Positions 35,799 to 45,223 of a DNA stretch of 64,000 bases are shown here, one piece after another. The first letter of the stretch is position 1. Every line of letters starts with the position of its first letter. Origin of the DNA: Thiothrix eikelboomii. Lineage in GTDB: Bacteria > Pseudomonadota > Gammaproteobacteria > Thiotrichales > Thiotrichaceae. Made by a program: the position numbers and the translations under genes. The stretch spans positions 1 through 64,000 of the forward strand of contig NZ_FUYB01000006.1 in assembly GCF_900167255.1 (NCBI RefSeq), given 5' to 3'. A model generated the notes under the pieces. That model ran no database searches. It worked only from the letters and a program-made list of their open reading frames with translations, and was not told where the DNA came from.

Positions 35799-36542
35799 GT
35801 GATACTGCTAAGACGTTTATTTCGATTTCTAAATTTAGCCTTACACGTTTTAGTTGGAGTGCTGATTACCGCTATCTTAGCGGCTTTGCAGCGTCACTTT
35901 ACTGATCCGAGCTATCAGCGTCTGAAGCGTTGGTGGCTAGCTCGCATCATCCGTATTGTGGGGGGGCAGGTGATGACCTATGGTGAGCCTGCCTCTGCGG
36001 GTAGCTTATTAGCGGCCAATCATGTGTCTTGGTTAGATATTCCACTGTTGGGCGGGCAAACCGAGCTTACGTTTCTTTCTAAAAGCGAAGTACAAACTTG
36101 GCCAGTGTTAGGCTGGTTAGCTGCTAAAAGTGGGACTTTATTTATTGAGCGTGGCAAACGGGATGGTGCTAAGGGGGCAAGCGAAGGCATTGCCAAGCGC
36201 TTAGAACAGCAAGAGCGCGTCTTGATATTTCCAGAAGGTACGACCACTGACAATAAGACGATGTTACCGTTTCATGCGCGCTTATTTGCAGCAGCGGTAA
36301 CTGTAGATGCACTGATTCAACCGGTTGCGATTCATTATCTAACGATTCAAGGCCAAACCCATCCTATTGTGCCCTATCTGACTCCACAAACTTTAATGCA
36401 AAATCTTTGGGCTGTGTTGGCAGAACCCAAGATCTTGATTGAAGTACACTTTCTACCGAGTATTGATAGCCATGCTGCTCCCCGCAAAGCCTTGGCTGCA
36501 TATAGTGAGCAACAAGTACGCTCAGCCTTAACTAAGCTATAG
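35799..36542 (+). CDS. PlsC-type 1-acylglycerol-3-phosphate acyltransferase
   Basis: This 247-residue membrane-associated acyltransferase has the block I motif NHVSWLDIP (catalytic H-x4-D), block II around FLSKSEVQTWPVLG, and block III FPEGTT. An N-terminal hydrophobic segment anchors it. It starts with GTG only 23 bases after phoU, so it may be read with the pst operon. Candidates are a second PlsC or an OlsA-type lyso-ornithine-lipid acyltransferase. No olsB is in the window, so PlsC-like is the safe call. Its position hints at lipid remodelling during phosphate shortage. Confidence 0.82.
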   Translation: MILLRRLFRFLNLALHVLVGVLITAILAALQRHFTDPSYQRLKRWWLARIIRIVGGQVMTYGEPASAGSLLAANHVSWLDIPLLGGQTELTFLSKSEVQTWPVLGWLAAKSGTLFIERGKRDGAKGASEGIAKRLEQQERVLIFPEGTTTDNKTMLPFHARLFAAAVTVDALIQPVAIHYLTIQGQTHPIVPYLTPQTLMQNLWAVLAEPKILIEVHFLPSIDSHAAPRKALAAYSEQQVRSALTKL

Positions 36543-36618
36543 CTGCTGGTGTTTGTGCTAAACTGCTCTCAATTTGTCCCAGGTTATTTAGCGTTATGCT
36601 TTTAAAGGAGTATCGGCT

Positions 36619-37380
36619 ATGAAGAAACGCTTACTCAGCTTAGTTTTGCTGAATAGTGTCTATAGTTCGGTATTGAGTGCTGATGAGGTTTATGTCGCGG
36701 TAGCGTCCAATTTCTTTGCACCTTTAGCGGTATTAGCACAGGCTTTTAAAGCAGAAACAGGGCATGAGTTAAAGGTTTCTACGGGTTCAACGGGCAAATT
36801 GTATGCACAAATTGAGCATGGCGCACCGTTTCAAGTGTTTTTATCGGCAGATAGCAAAACACCTCAACAGTTAGTAGCAGCTAAGCTTGCAGTAGCTGAG
36901 AGTCAATTCACCTATGCACTGGGTAAATTAGTCTTGTGGAGTAGTGAGCCAAATAAGCTAGCTGAGCCAGTGGAGGTCTTGAAAAAAAATGAGTTCCAGC
37001 ATTTAGCTCTGGCTAATCCAACGACCGCGCCCTATGGTAAGGCTGCTCTTGAAGTATTGGATAGCTTAGGCTTGAGCCAGAGCTTGGCCAGCAAGCAAGT
37101 CCAAGGTGAAAATATTAGTCAAACCTATGATTTTGTTGCAACGGGTAATGCAGAGTTAGGCTTTGTAGCCTTATCACAAGTGCAAAAAGAGGGGGAGTTA
37201 ACTCAAGGTTCTGTTTGGCTAATACCTGAGGATTTATATACACCGATTCAGCAAGATGCGGTCTTATTAGTTAGAGGCCAAGCTCAACCTGCGGCCTTAA
37301 GCTTTTTAAAGTTTCTAGCCAGTAAGCCTGCCCAAACGATGATTAGTGCCTACGGTTACGGTTTACCCAAGGCTGATTAA
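36619..37380 (+). CDS. modA: molybdate-binding protein ModA
   Basis: This periplasmic molybdate/tungstate receptor of 253 residues has a signal peptide ending near VLSA. The mature sequence has the oxyanion-binding pattern VAVASNFFAPLAVLAQAF, STGSTGKLYAQIEHGAPFQVFLSAD, and NPTTAPYGKAALEVL. AAGGAG precedes the ATG. It heads modABC, with a 2-base gap to modB. Confidence 0.93.
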   Translation: MKKRLLSLVLLNSVYSSVLSADEVYVAVASNFFAPLAVLAQAFKAETGHELKVSTGSTGKLYAQIEHGAPFQVFLSADSKTPQQLVAAKLAVAESQFTYALGKLVLWSSEPNKLAEPVEVLKKNEFQHLALANPTTAPYGKAALEVLDSLGLSQSLASKQVQGENISQTYDFVATGNAELGFVALSQVQKEGELTQGSVWLIPEDLYTPIQQDAVLLVRGQAQPAALSFLKFLASKPAQTMISAYGYGLPKAD

Positions 37381-37382
37381 GT

Positions 37383-38048
37383 ATGCTGACCCTAGAAGAT
37401 TGGACAGCGATCGCCTTAACCCTAAAATTAGCCAGTTTAACAACCTTCATTCTTCTCTTGATCGCCACCCCATTGGCTTGGCATTTAGCGCAGACGCAAG
37501 GCTGGTGGAAAGCCCCCTTAAATGCCTTGGTAGCCTTACCTTTGGTATTGCCGCCAACGGTGTTGGGCTTCTATTTGCTGGTTGTTTTAGGGCCAAAAGG
37601 TTGGGTCGGGCAAAGTATGCAAGCGCTAGGTTTAGAGACTTTGCCCTTTAGTTTTACCGGTTTATTAGTGGCTTCAGTGCTCTATTCATTACCGTTTGTG
37701 GTGCAACCGATTCAAGCCGCTTTTAGTAGTTTGGATCGACGTTTGTTGGAAGCGGCTCTGACTTTGCGTGCTCATCCGTTAGATGCTTTTTTTACTGTCG
37801 CTTTACCTTTATCTAAGCAGGGCTTCCTGACCGCGATAGTACTCGGTTTTGCGCATACGGTGGGTGAGTTTGGGGTGGTGCTGATGATTGGCGGCAATAT
37901 CTCGGGTGAGACACGAGTAGTGTCTGTGCAACTTTATAACCATGTGGAGGCTATGAATTACCAAGCAGCGCATAGCTTGGCAGCTTTACTGGTATTGTTT
38001 GCGTTCAGTGTGCTACTCGGTCTGTATTATTTGAATCGAGGCAAATAG
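37383..38048 (+). CDS. modB: molybdate ABC transporter permease ModB
   Basis: This 221-residue inner-membrane permease has five to six helices. Family motifs are PLVLPPTVLGFYLLV, PFVVQPIQAAFSSLDRRLLEAALTLRAHPLDAFFTVALPLSKQG (containing the coupling loop) and HTVGEFGVVLMIGGNISGETRVVS. It follows modA directly and is 3 bases from modC. Confidence 0.95.
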   Translation: MLTLEDWTAIALTLKLASLTTFILLLIATPLAWHLAQTQGWWKAPLNALVALPLVLPPTVLGFYLLVVLGPKGWVGQSMQALGLETLPFSFTGLLVASVLYSLPFVVQPIQAAFSSLDRRLLEAALTLRAHPLDAFFTVALPLSKQGFLTAIVLGFAHTVGEFGVVLMIGGNISGETRVVSVQLYNHVEAMNYQAAHSLAALLVLFAFSVLLGLYYLNRGK

Positions 38049-38051
38049 TCG

Positions 38052-39128
38052 ATGGTCATGCTGACTGCGCATTTTCAGTTAAAGCTCGAGGCCTTTGAAT
38101 TACAGGTACAACTTCAGTTACCCGCGACGGGGATTAGTGTGATTACTGGAGCGTCTGGGGCGGGTAAAAGCTTATTACTACGCTGTATAGCGGGCTTGGA
38201 GTCGCCGCAAATCGGCTATTGTCAGTTCAAGGATGAGCTGTGGCAGGATAGTTCAAGACGTTTATTTTTAGCGGTGTATCAACGCCCTTTAGGCTATGTG
38301 TTTCAAGAAGCTTGCTTATTTCCACATTTAACCGTACAGCAGAATATTGCTTATGGACGCAAGCGAGTGGCTTTACCGCAAGCGCAGGCTCACTTGGAGT
38401 TGGTATTGGCTTTGTTGAATATTAAGCATTTGCTGCACCGTAAACCGGCCAAATTATCGGGTGGGGAAAAGCAGCGTGTGGCGATTGCTCGAGCCTTAGC
38501 CGTCAATCCTAAGTTATTGCTGATGGATGAACCTTTGGCCTCTTTAGATCAAGCGCATAAGCATGAAATTTTGCCTTATTTGCGTCGCTTACAGCAGGAG
38601 CTGGCTTTACCGATCGTGTATGTTACGCATTCACCCCGAGAAATCACGCAACTGGCTGATTATTTAGTGTTGATGGAGGCAGGCAAAGTGTTAGCCAGTG
38701 GCGCTTTGCAAGCAGTATTAACACGCTTAGATTTACCCCTAGCCCAAAGCCAACGCGCCTCTAGCGTGATTCAAGCTGAGGTCTTAGCTTATGATGCGGA
38801 GTTCGAATTATTACAACTTAAGTTTTCGGGCGGCATATTAAGTCTACCCCATACAGAGCTAGCTAAAGGTAATCTGCTGCGCTTACGAATTTATGCTCGA
38901 GATGTGAGCCTGAGTTTGCAGCCTCCGCGTTTACTGGAGGCCAGCCCTAGCTTGCCAGCCCAAGTACTAGCTTGGGTGGATCATTCGAGTGGTTATACCA
39001 CCTTGAGTTTACAAGTTGGTCATGAGCAGTTATTAGCCCAGTTAACCCGTAAAGCTGCCACGCTCTTGGGTTTGAAACTAGGGCAAACCGTCTATGCTGA
39101 AATCAAAAACGCAGCGATTCTAAGCTAG
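38052..39128 (+). CDS. modC: molybdate ABC transporter ATPase ModC
   Basis: This 358-residue ATPase has Walker A GASGAGKS, Q-loop YVFQEACLFPH, signature LSGGEKQRVAIARAL, Walker B LLLMDEPLASLD and H-loop VTHSPREI. The C-terminal TOBE (molybdate-binding) domain covers about residues 290-355. Its 3' end overlaps the convergent LysR gene by 9 bases. No ModE-type regulator was found in the window. Confidence 0.94.
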   Translation: MVMLTAHFQLKLEAFELQVQLQLPATGISVITGASGAGKSLLLRCIAGLESPQIGYCQFKDELWQDSSRRLFLAVYQRPLGYVFQEACLFPHLTVQQNIAYGRKRVALPQAQAHLELVLALLNIKHLLHRKPAKLSGGEKQRVAIARALAVNPKLLLMDEPLASLDQAHKHEILPYLRRLQQELALPIVYVTHSPREITQLADYLVLMEAGKVLASGALQAVLTRLDLPLAQSQRASSVIQAEVLAYDAEFELLQLKFSGGILSLPHTELAKGNLLRLRIYARDVSLSLQPPRLLEASPSLPAQVLAWVDHSSGYTTLSLQVGHEQLLAQLTRKAATLLGLKLGQTVYAEIKNAAILS

Positions 39129-40076
39129 TCGCTGCTCTTCTTGTTCTTCGGCTTCGGCTAATACCCAAGCAATAAAAGCTGAAGCTGCACGCTGATTGGT
39201 CGTGGCGGATTTGGGGCGAATCACATGATAGGCATGCTCTAAGTGCATACTGAGCGGGAAGGGAATACATAAACGACCTGCTTCAATATCATGCTGAGCT
39301 AAAGCATCCATACTGAGCAAAACGCCTTGCCCATCTAAAGCCGCTTCCATCGCCAATGAAACATGGTTGAAATGTAGGCCGCGTTTGAAATCGACACCTT
39401 CTACGTTAGCGAGCTGCAACCAACGCTCCCAGCTAGGGCGACCGATATAAGGCGTATCGTCATGCAACAGGGTATGAAACTTTAAATCTGCAGGTTCACG
39501 CAAGGGATGCTCACTGTCGGTGAGCAAAGAGGGCTTGCATAAAGGCACGGCTTCAACAGAAAACAGTTTTTCTACTAAGCAGCCCGGATAATTGCCCTGT
39601 CCAAAGCGAATCATCACGTCGATTTCATGTGCTCGGAATAATTCATCCAAAGCACCGTGTTGCTCGGTAGCATCCACGAGTTTGGCCTCACCACTAATAC
39701 GCATATCAATGTCTGGATGTTGCTGCGAAAAAGTATGTAAGCGCGGTACTAGCCACTTTGAGGCAAAAGAAGGCGCTACCCAAACACTCAAACTTTCATT
39801 AGTTTTCTGGGAGCGCATCAGATGTACAGCATCAGCGAGGGTATTAAAGCCTTCTCTGAGCTTGGGTAAGGCGGCTTCGCCCGCTCGAGTTAAGGTGATG
39901 GAGCGGTTATGGCGCTCAACTAATTCGATCCCTAAAAACTCTTCTAAGTGCTTAATTTGATGGCTAATTGCCGCACGAGTCACAAAAAGCTCTTCCGCTG
40001 CTTTAGTGAAGCTTTGGTGACGCGCAACAGCCTCAAACGCTCGCAAAGCATTCAGTGGTGGTAGCTGGTGTGACAT
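39120..40076 (-). CDS. LysR-family regulator, GcvA-like
   Basis: This 318-residue LysR-type regulator has an N-terminal winged helix (LNALRAFEAVARHQSFTKAAEELFVTRAAISHQIKHLEEFLGIELVERHNRSITLT) that closely follows the GcvA subgroup, plus a substrate-binding domain. GcvA controls the glycine cleavage system in E. coli, but no gcv genes are near, and many GcvA-like proteins regulate other genes. AGGA sits before the ATG at 40076, preferred over 40097. It is divergent from the yqhA-like gene. Confidence 0.85.
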   Translation of the reverse strand: MSHQLPPLNALRAFEAVARHQSFTKAAEELFVTRAAISHQIKHLEEFLGIELVERHNRSITLTRAGEAALPKLREGFNTLADAVHLMRSQKTNESLSVWVAPSFASKWLVPRLHTFSQQHPDIDMRISGEAKLVDATEQHGALDELFRAHEIDVMIRFGQGNYPGCLVEKLFSVEAVPLCKPSLLTDSEHPLREPADLKFHTLLHDDTPYIGRPSWERWLQLANVEGVDFKRGLHFNHVSLAMEAALDGQGVLLSMDALAQHDIEAGRLCIPFPLSMHLEHAYHVIRPKSATTNQRAASAFIAWVLAEAEEQEEQRLA

Positions 40077-40157
40077 GCTTGATCCTGTAAGTGTCATTTT
40101 TTGTGAGCCATGATAGCGTGTTTAGCCGTTAATGTTCAGAAAATTGCCTAGGGGAAA

Positions 40158-40193
40158 TTAACTTTTTGAGGATGAGTTCGCTATACTCAGCGC
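40158..40193 (+). promoter_or_regulatory. putative promoter of the yqhA-like gene
   Basis: TTAACT (40158-40163), an 18-bp spacer and TATACT (40182-40187) followed by the GC-rich discriminator CAGCGC. The same 12-mer TATACTCAGCGC recurs at 53794-53805 before the PRTase operon, supporting a real -10/discriminator element. Confidence 0.5.
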
Positions 40194-40220
40194 CGTTTGT
40201 TAATCGCTAGAAGTTTAAAA

Positions 40221-40727
40221 ATGAAAAGATTAGAAAGTGGTTTTGAGCATTTTTTGTTTATGAGTCGATGGTTAACTGCACCTATCTATCTAGCATTGGT
40301 AGTGAGTATGGTGCTGTTATTATTTAAAGCGCTTAAGCAGCTTTGGGTGTTAGGCTCAACGATTTTGGTGGCGGATGGGGATGAAATTATTGTTGGCGTT
40401 TTGTCTATTGTCGATATTTCTTTGATTATGAATCTATTGATCATCATCATTTTCAGTGGTTATGAAAATTTCGTCTCCAAAATGGAGGATTTGCATGGGC
40501 ATATGGATCGCCCTGACTGGATGGGGCAAATTGGTTTTACGGATCTAAAGATTAAGTTAATTGGCTCGATTGTAGCCATTTCAGGGATTGAATTGCTCAA
40601 GGGCTTTATGGCAGTCAGTGATTTAACAGATCGGGATTTAATGTGGATGGTCGGCATTCACCTCACCTTTGTGGTTTCGGGTGTGTTGTATGCAATCATG
40701 GATAAACTCAGTCATAAAGGTCACTGA
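40221..40727 (+). CDS. YqhA-family (UPF0114) membrane protein
   Basis: This 168-residue protein has three or four membrane helices and the family pattern FEHFLFMSRWLTAPIYLALVVSMVLLLFKAL, IVDISLIMNLLIIIIFSGYENFVSKM, and WMGQIGFTDLKIKLIGSIVAISGIELLKGFM. The UPF0114/TIGR00645 family has no established function. The ATG at 40221 is preferred to a TTG at 40197 because the family pattern begins just after it. Confidence 0.88.
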   Translation: MKRLESGFEHFLFMSRWLTAPIYLALVVSMVLLLFKALKQLWVLGSTILVADGDEIIVGVLSIVDISLIMNLLIIIIFSGYENFVSKMEDLHGHMDRPDWMGQIGFTDLKIKLIGSIVAISGIELLKGFMAVSDLTDRDLMWMVGIHLTFVVSGVLYAIMDKLSHKGH

Positions 40728-40775
40728 GGTTGCCAATAGCATGGGCTAGGCGGGTCGAGTGGTTTCAGTTTGCTT

Positions 40776-42335
40776 CTAAAGCAACCACTCCACAGGTAGC
40801 CAAGCAATTAAAGGTAAGAAACGGCGTTGTCTAGGTGTCATCTTCGGTTCTTTCGTATGAATACGATAGCTGCCATCGGCTAAAGGCTCTCGCCATTCTA
40901 GTTTGCCTCGGGGGCTTAATTGCAGTTGATAAGCTTGGGTTTCCACAAAATCATAAATCTCTTGAGTGAGCATTTCGGCATAGCCGTGATGCTCAAAAAT
41001 AGCGCCCATTTCGGTGTTATGAATCGCTGAGCGCGGGTCCATATTAAACGAGCCAATGAAGTTCCGATGCCGATCAATAAAGAAGGCTTTCGCGTGTAAG
41101 CTGGTGCATTCTGAGCCTAGCAAGGAGTGCTTATTATCCGCGTGCCGATCATGGGATTTGAGTTCATACAAACGCACGCCCATTTTGAGTAAAGGTTTGC
41201 GATAGGAGCTATAGCTTCCATGTACGACCATCACATCATTGGATTCAAACGAATTGGTCAGTACGGTTATTTTCACTCCACGATCCCGTAAGCTTTGCAA
41301 TAATTTGATACCATGCTTACTGGGAATTAAATAAGCCGCACAGATCAATAGCTCTTGTTGTGCCGAGTTAATCACGCCCTCTACTTCTTGTAGCATGCGG
41401 CTATCGGGTTTGAAAACGCTGGTGAGAATTTTATCAGGCTCATCGTAGATGACTTTTACTTCAGCATAATACGGTTGGATTTCACCTCGTTTTAATGCTG
41501 GTAAGGTTTGGTCACGATCATGCATTAAAATCGGCAGATATTCTGTATAGGTGCTACGCAGCTTATTGCGCCATGCTGCATACTTTTCATCATCAGCAGC
41601 GCTGCCTAAATCATGAATATCTGCACAGAGGCCGCTATACCAATAGGTATCGAACTCTTGCCTTACTGTTTGCACCATCGGTCCGGCAAAAAGAATATCG
41701 AAATCAGCAAAGATAAGTTCGTGCTTTAAGTCAAAGTATTCATTGCCAATATTCCGCCCACCGATAATGCTGAAAATTCCATCGACGGTGTAAGATTTAT
41801 TGTGCATACGCCGTGACAGCCGAGGAAATCGCACTAAAAACTCTGGCTTACGAATCAGGCGTAGCCAAGCAGGGTTGAAGACACGAATCTGAAAATTGGG
41901 GAATTCATCCACTAAACGAATGAGTACATCTTCACGTTGAATGACATCCAGATCATCAATCAGTAAGCGAACCTTGACCCCGCGCTGAGCTGCCTCGGTC
42001 AATGCCTGCAAAAAAATATCACCCGCTTCATCATCATTCAGCATGTAATACTGCGCTTCGATACTACCGACCGCTTGCTCAGCTAATTTAACCCGCTCTA
42101 ATAAAGCATCTTGCAACGGGCTAAGTGGATAAAACATTGAATGATTTGGGCTGGGAGCTTGATCCAAAAGGCCATAGAAGTTTTTATACAAAGGGGAGTC
42201 TTGGCTAATGATCAGCTCAGGTAAATCCTCTGGATTTGGGCGTAGTTTGCGATTAATCCAAACCCGCAGGCCAAAAAAAGAAGCAAGGCTGCTGAGTACT
42301 AAGAACAACAGAAGATTAAGTAACAGAGTTAGCAT
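40776..42335 (-). CDS. phospholipase D-type enzyme (cardiolipin synthase-like)
   Basis: This 519-residue membrane-anchored protein has an N-terminal transmembrane helix (LLLNLLLFLVLSSLASFFGL). Both HKD catalytic motifs are present: HNKSYTVDG (His178, Lys180, Asp185) and HAKAFFID (His414, Lys416, Asp421), followed by GSFNMDPRS. Family members condense phosphatidylglycerol to cardiolipin or hydrolyse phospholipids. The spacing and GGRNIGNEYF match the ClsC-like subgroup, but that is only a family-level call. Confidence 0.83.
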   Translation of the reverse strand: MLTLLLNLLLFLVLSSLASFFGLRVWINRKLRPNPEDLPELIISQDSPLYKNFYGLLDQAPSPNHSMFYPLSPLQDALLERVKLAEQAVGSIEAQYYMLNDDEAGDIFLQALTEAAQRGVKVRLLIDDLDVIQREDVLIRLVDEFPNFQIRVFNPAWLRLIRKPEFLVRFPRLSRRMHNKSYTVDGIFSIIGGRNIGNEYFDLKHELIFADFDILFAGPMVQTVRQEFDTYWYSGLCADIHDLGSAADDEKYAAWRNKLRSTYTEYLPILMHDRDQTLPALKRGEIQPYYAEVKVIYDEPDKILTSVFKPDSRMLQEVEGVINSAQQELLICAAYLIPSKHGIKLLQSLRDRGVKITVLTNSFESNDVMVVHGSYSSYRKPLLKMGVRLYELKSHDRHADNKHSLLGSECTSLHAKAFFIDRHRNFIGSFNMDPRSAIHNTEMGAIFEHHGYAEMLTQEIYDFVETQAYQLQLSPRGKLEWREPLADGSYRIHTKEPKMTPRQRRFLPLIAWLPVEWLL

Positions 42336-42384
42336 AAACGGGCTTCAAGGAACTTGGGAATCACTATTTTAGTGAGTTTAGGGC

Positions 42385-42404
42385 ATTAGCCAAGCTAATT
42401 TTTT
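42385..42404 (+). terminator. orphan terminator-like hairpin on the plus strand
   Basis: ATTAGC-CAA-GCTAAT (42385-42399) followed by five T. It reads as a plus-strand terminator, yet the flanking genes are both on the minus strand and no plus-strand gene ends here. It could end a small or antisense RNA, or be chance. Confidence 0.35.
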
Positions 42405-42447
42405 CGCGTACTGGCGAATAGTAAAATAAGTCATGGGCTAAGTGTTT

Positions 42448-44469
42448 TCATTCCAAACCAAACACCTGCGCCCGTAGTTTAGCCAATTCATCGCGCAGCG
42501 CGGCTGCCTTTTCAAATTCCAAGTTTTTAGCTAAAGCAAACATCTTTTCTTCAAGTTGCTTAAGTGTTTTCACGGCTTGGGCGGGACTCATACTGCGGTA
42601 GTCAGCCCCTTGTTCTGCAATCTTCTGCGCTTTGCCATGTTTATCCGTGCGTTTGGCGTGGCCATAAGCACCTTCCATGACATCCGCAATCCGCTTACGG
42701 ATGGTTTGTGGGGTGATACCATGTTCCGCATTAAATTCAAGCTGCTTTTGACGACGACGGGCAGTTTCCTCTATGGCCTTACGCATCGACTCAGTGATCT
42801 TATCGGCATACAGAATCGCTTTACCTTCAGAGTTGCGGGCAGCCCGCCCCATCGTTTGAATCAGTGAGCGTTCAGAACGAAGAAAGCCTTCTTTATCGGC
42901 ATCTAAAATGGCGACCAAAGAAACTTCAGGAATGTCTAAACCTTCCCGCAAGAGATTAATCCCGACTAAAACATCAAATTCACCTTTACGCAGGTCACGA
43001 ATGATTTCAACCCGCTCAACGGTATCAATATCTGAATGCAAATAGCGCACACGAAGATCATGCTCCATTAGATAATCAGTTAAATCTTCAGCCATGCGTT
43101 TGGTGAGCGTAGTCACGAGTACCCGCTCATCTTTTTTTGCCCGCTCCGTCACTTCAGACATCACATCATCAACCTGTGAAATGACAGGACGCACTTCCAC
43201 GAGTGGATCAATTAAGCCGGTAGGGCGTACCAGTTGTTCAGCGATATTATCCGAATGTTCAAGTTCGTAACTACCCGGTGTAGCTGAGACATGAATCGCT
43301 TGAGGAATTAAGCGTTCAAACTCTTCAAATTTCAGCGGGCGATTATCTAAAGCAGACGGTAAGCGGAAACCGTATTCCACCAAGGTGGTTTTACGGGAGC
43401 GATCACCTTTATACATACCACCAAATTGTGGAATCGTGACATGTGATTCATCGACAAAGACCAAGGCATTACGCGGCAAATAGTCAAATAAGCAAGGTGG
43501 TGCTTCACCGGGGGCGCGCTTAGACAGATAGCGTGAATAGTTTTCAATGCCGGAGCAATAGCCTGTTTCCATGATCATTTCCAGATCATACAGCGTGCGC
43601 TGTTCCAGCCTTTGTGCTTCGACGAGGCGGTTTTCCGTGCGTAAGACCGTTAGGCGCTCGCGTAACTCATCTTTAATCTGCTCGACAGCTGCTAGTAAGA
43701 CCTCACGTGGGGTGACATAATGGGTTTTGGGATAAATTGTCAGACGCGGGACTCGGCGCAGTAATTCGCCAGTTAACGGGTCGAAATAACTGAGGTTTTC
43801 AATTTCATTATCAAATAGCTCAATGCGAATCGCTTCTTTATCTGAATCAGCCGGATGAATATCAATCACATCCCCACGCACCCGGAAAGTCCCACGCTGC
43901 AAATCAAGGTCGTTGCGCGTGTATTGCAGTTCAGCCATCCGCCGCAGCAGGGTACGCTGATCAATTTTGTCACCCCGCACTAAAATCAACAGCATCTTTA
44001 AATAAGATTCGGGATCACCTAAGCCATAAATAGCCGAAACGGTGGCAACAATAACGACATCTTTGCGTTCAAACAAATTGCGGGTGGCGGATAAACGCAT
44101 TTGCTCGACATGATCATTAATCGAGGCATCCTTCTCAATATAAATATCTTTAGAGGGTACATAGGCCTCTGGCTGATAATAATCATAGTAAGAGACAAAA
44201 TACTCAACGGCATTGTTGGGGAAGAACTCCTTAAACTCGCCATACAGTTGTGCTGCTAAAGTCTTGTTATGCGCTAAGATAATGGCAGGGCGTTGCGTGG
44301 CTTGGATGATATTGGCCATCGTGAAGGTCTTACCTGAACCCGTCACACCCAACAAGGTTTGATTGACTAGACCTTGGTTTAGCCCCTCCAACAAAGAAGC
44401 AATCGCTTGAGGCTGATCGCCTGCGGGTTGGTAATCGGTATTCAGATTAAATTGATTAGCAGCACTCAT
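42448..44469 (-). CDS. uvrB: UvrABC system protein B
   Basis: UvrB is the DNA damage-verifying helicase of nucleotide excision repair, loaded by UvrA and recruiting UvrC. The 673-residue protein has Walker [11 protein letters not shown], the beta-hairpin [12 protein letters not shown], the DEAD-like [12 protein letters not shown], helicase motifs [13 protein letters not shown] and [23 protein letters not shown], and a C-terminal UVR domain ([29 protein letters not shown]). GGAGGT precedes the ATG. No convincing LexA box was found in the upstream region. Confidence 0.97.
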   Translation of the reverse strand: MSAANQFNLNTDYQPAGDQPQAIASLLEGLNQGLVNQTLLGVTGSGKTFTMANIIQATQRPAIILAHNKTLAAQLYGEFKEFFPNNAVEYFVSYYDYYQPEAYVPSKDIYIEKDASINDHVEQMRLSATRNLFERKDVVIVATVSAIYGLGDPESYLKMLLILVRGDKIDQRTLLRRMAELQYTRNDLDLQRGTFRVRGDVIDIHPADSDKEAIRIELFDNEIENLSYFDPLTGELLRRVPRLTIYPKTHYVTPREVLLAAVEQIKDELRERLTVLRTENRLVEAQRLEQRTLYDLEMIMETGYCSGIENYSRYLSKRAPGEAPPCLFDYLPRNALVFVDESHVTIPQFGGMYKGDRSRKTTLVEYGFRLPSALDNRPLKFEEFERLIPQAIHVSATPGSYELEHSDNIAEQLVRPTGLIDPLVEVRPVISQVDDVMSEVTERAKKDERVLVTTLTKRMAEDLTDYLMEHDLRVRYLHSDIDTVERVEIIRDLRKGEFDVLVGINLLREGLDIPEVSLVAILDADKEGFLRSERSLIQTMGRAARNSEGKAILYADKITESMRKAIEETARRRQKQLEFNAEHGITPQTIRKRIADVMEGAYGHAKRTDKHGKAQKIAEQGADYRSMSPAQAVKTLKQLEEKMFALAKNLEFEKAAALRDELAKLRAQVFGLE

Positions 44470-44686
44470 GCAAACCTCCAGATAGTGCAGAGATTTTAGC
44501 AGATTTTGGCTAAGTGAAAGGATAAACGGATCGTTTGTACGGTTATTGTTCGTTTTTAAATACTGATCAAGGGTAGTGCTGAATATTTCACATTTAAGGT
44601 GTGTTTATTCATGAATAGACCGGTTTTCATCATTGATCGTGGGCGGCCTGCACACATGTTGCTATTCTGAATCCTTGGAAGCCTAA

Positions 44687-45061
44687 ATTTCCTTCACAGT
44701 AGTAGAGGCCACACTCAATTTGATCAAGTTGGATGAAAAGCACATCAAGACCTTGTTGGTGACATTGCTCTATCAGTTCCCGATTTATTTCATCCACAGC
44801 GAACGCGAAATGGATAAGAAATACCCCGATGTATTGCTGCTGGAACGCAGCCCGTTTGCGGTGAAACACCAGCATTTGATTGAATTGAAATATGCCAAAA
44901 AAAGCGATAACGCAGCCGATTGGGAAGCAAAACAGCAGGAGGGCATCGCGCAAGTACAAGGCTATTTGCAACTGCCTGCTATTGCCGTGCCCAAGCTCAG
45001 TGTGTGGCTGATGCTGACGGACAGTGAGCGGGTGGAAATTCAGAGGATTAGACTCGAGTAA
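44687..45061 (+). pseudogene. 3' remnant of a PDDEXK_9/AAA-ATPase-like gene
   Basis: About 125 codons are open from 44687, with TTG at 44720 as the first possible start. The translation matches the tail of large proteins with an AAA-ATPase-like domain and a C-terminal PD-(D/E)XK nuclease: LVTLLYQFPIYFIHSEREMDKKYPDVLLLER with the D then E-x-K in HLIELKYAKK. The N-terminal ATPase region is missing. Leucine is never coded by TTA here although TTA is common in neighbours, which points to foreign origin. No ribosome site is seen, so it is probably a dead fragment. Confidence 0.7.
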
Positions 45062-45064
45062 ATA

Positions 45065-45111
45065 AGCAAGTCAATTGAGTAGCAGAGAAACTCAAGTTGC
45101 TTGCTGTTTTT
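45065..45111 (+). terminator. terminator after the nuclease-gene remnant
   Basis: Imperfect 15-bp arms (45065-45079 with 45091-45105; AGCAAG/CTTGCT outside and TTGAG/CTCAA inside) are followed by GTTTTT. It probably ended the ancestral gene of the PDDEXK fragment. Confidence 0.6.
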
Positions 45112-45223
45112 CTAAGTGGGGAGCAGCTAACATAAGATACCGCAGCAGTCTACAAAAGGACGGTAAACCCTATCGGGCTTGCCTTATTGTTTGAAAATAA
45201 TCTAAATGGTTGATTTATAAAAA

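Noticed and set aside
44470-44600. LexA box before uvrB
   Set aside because: No CTGT-N8-ACAG match; only unrelated short dyads were found.
44630-44971. 113-codon minus-strand open frame
   Set aside because: It is the antisense shadow of the nuclease-gene remnant, whose frame matches a known family.
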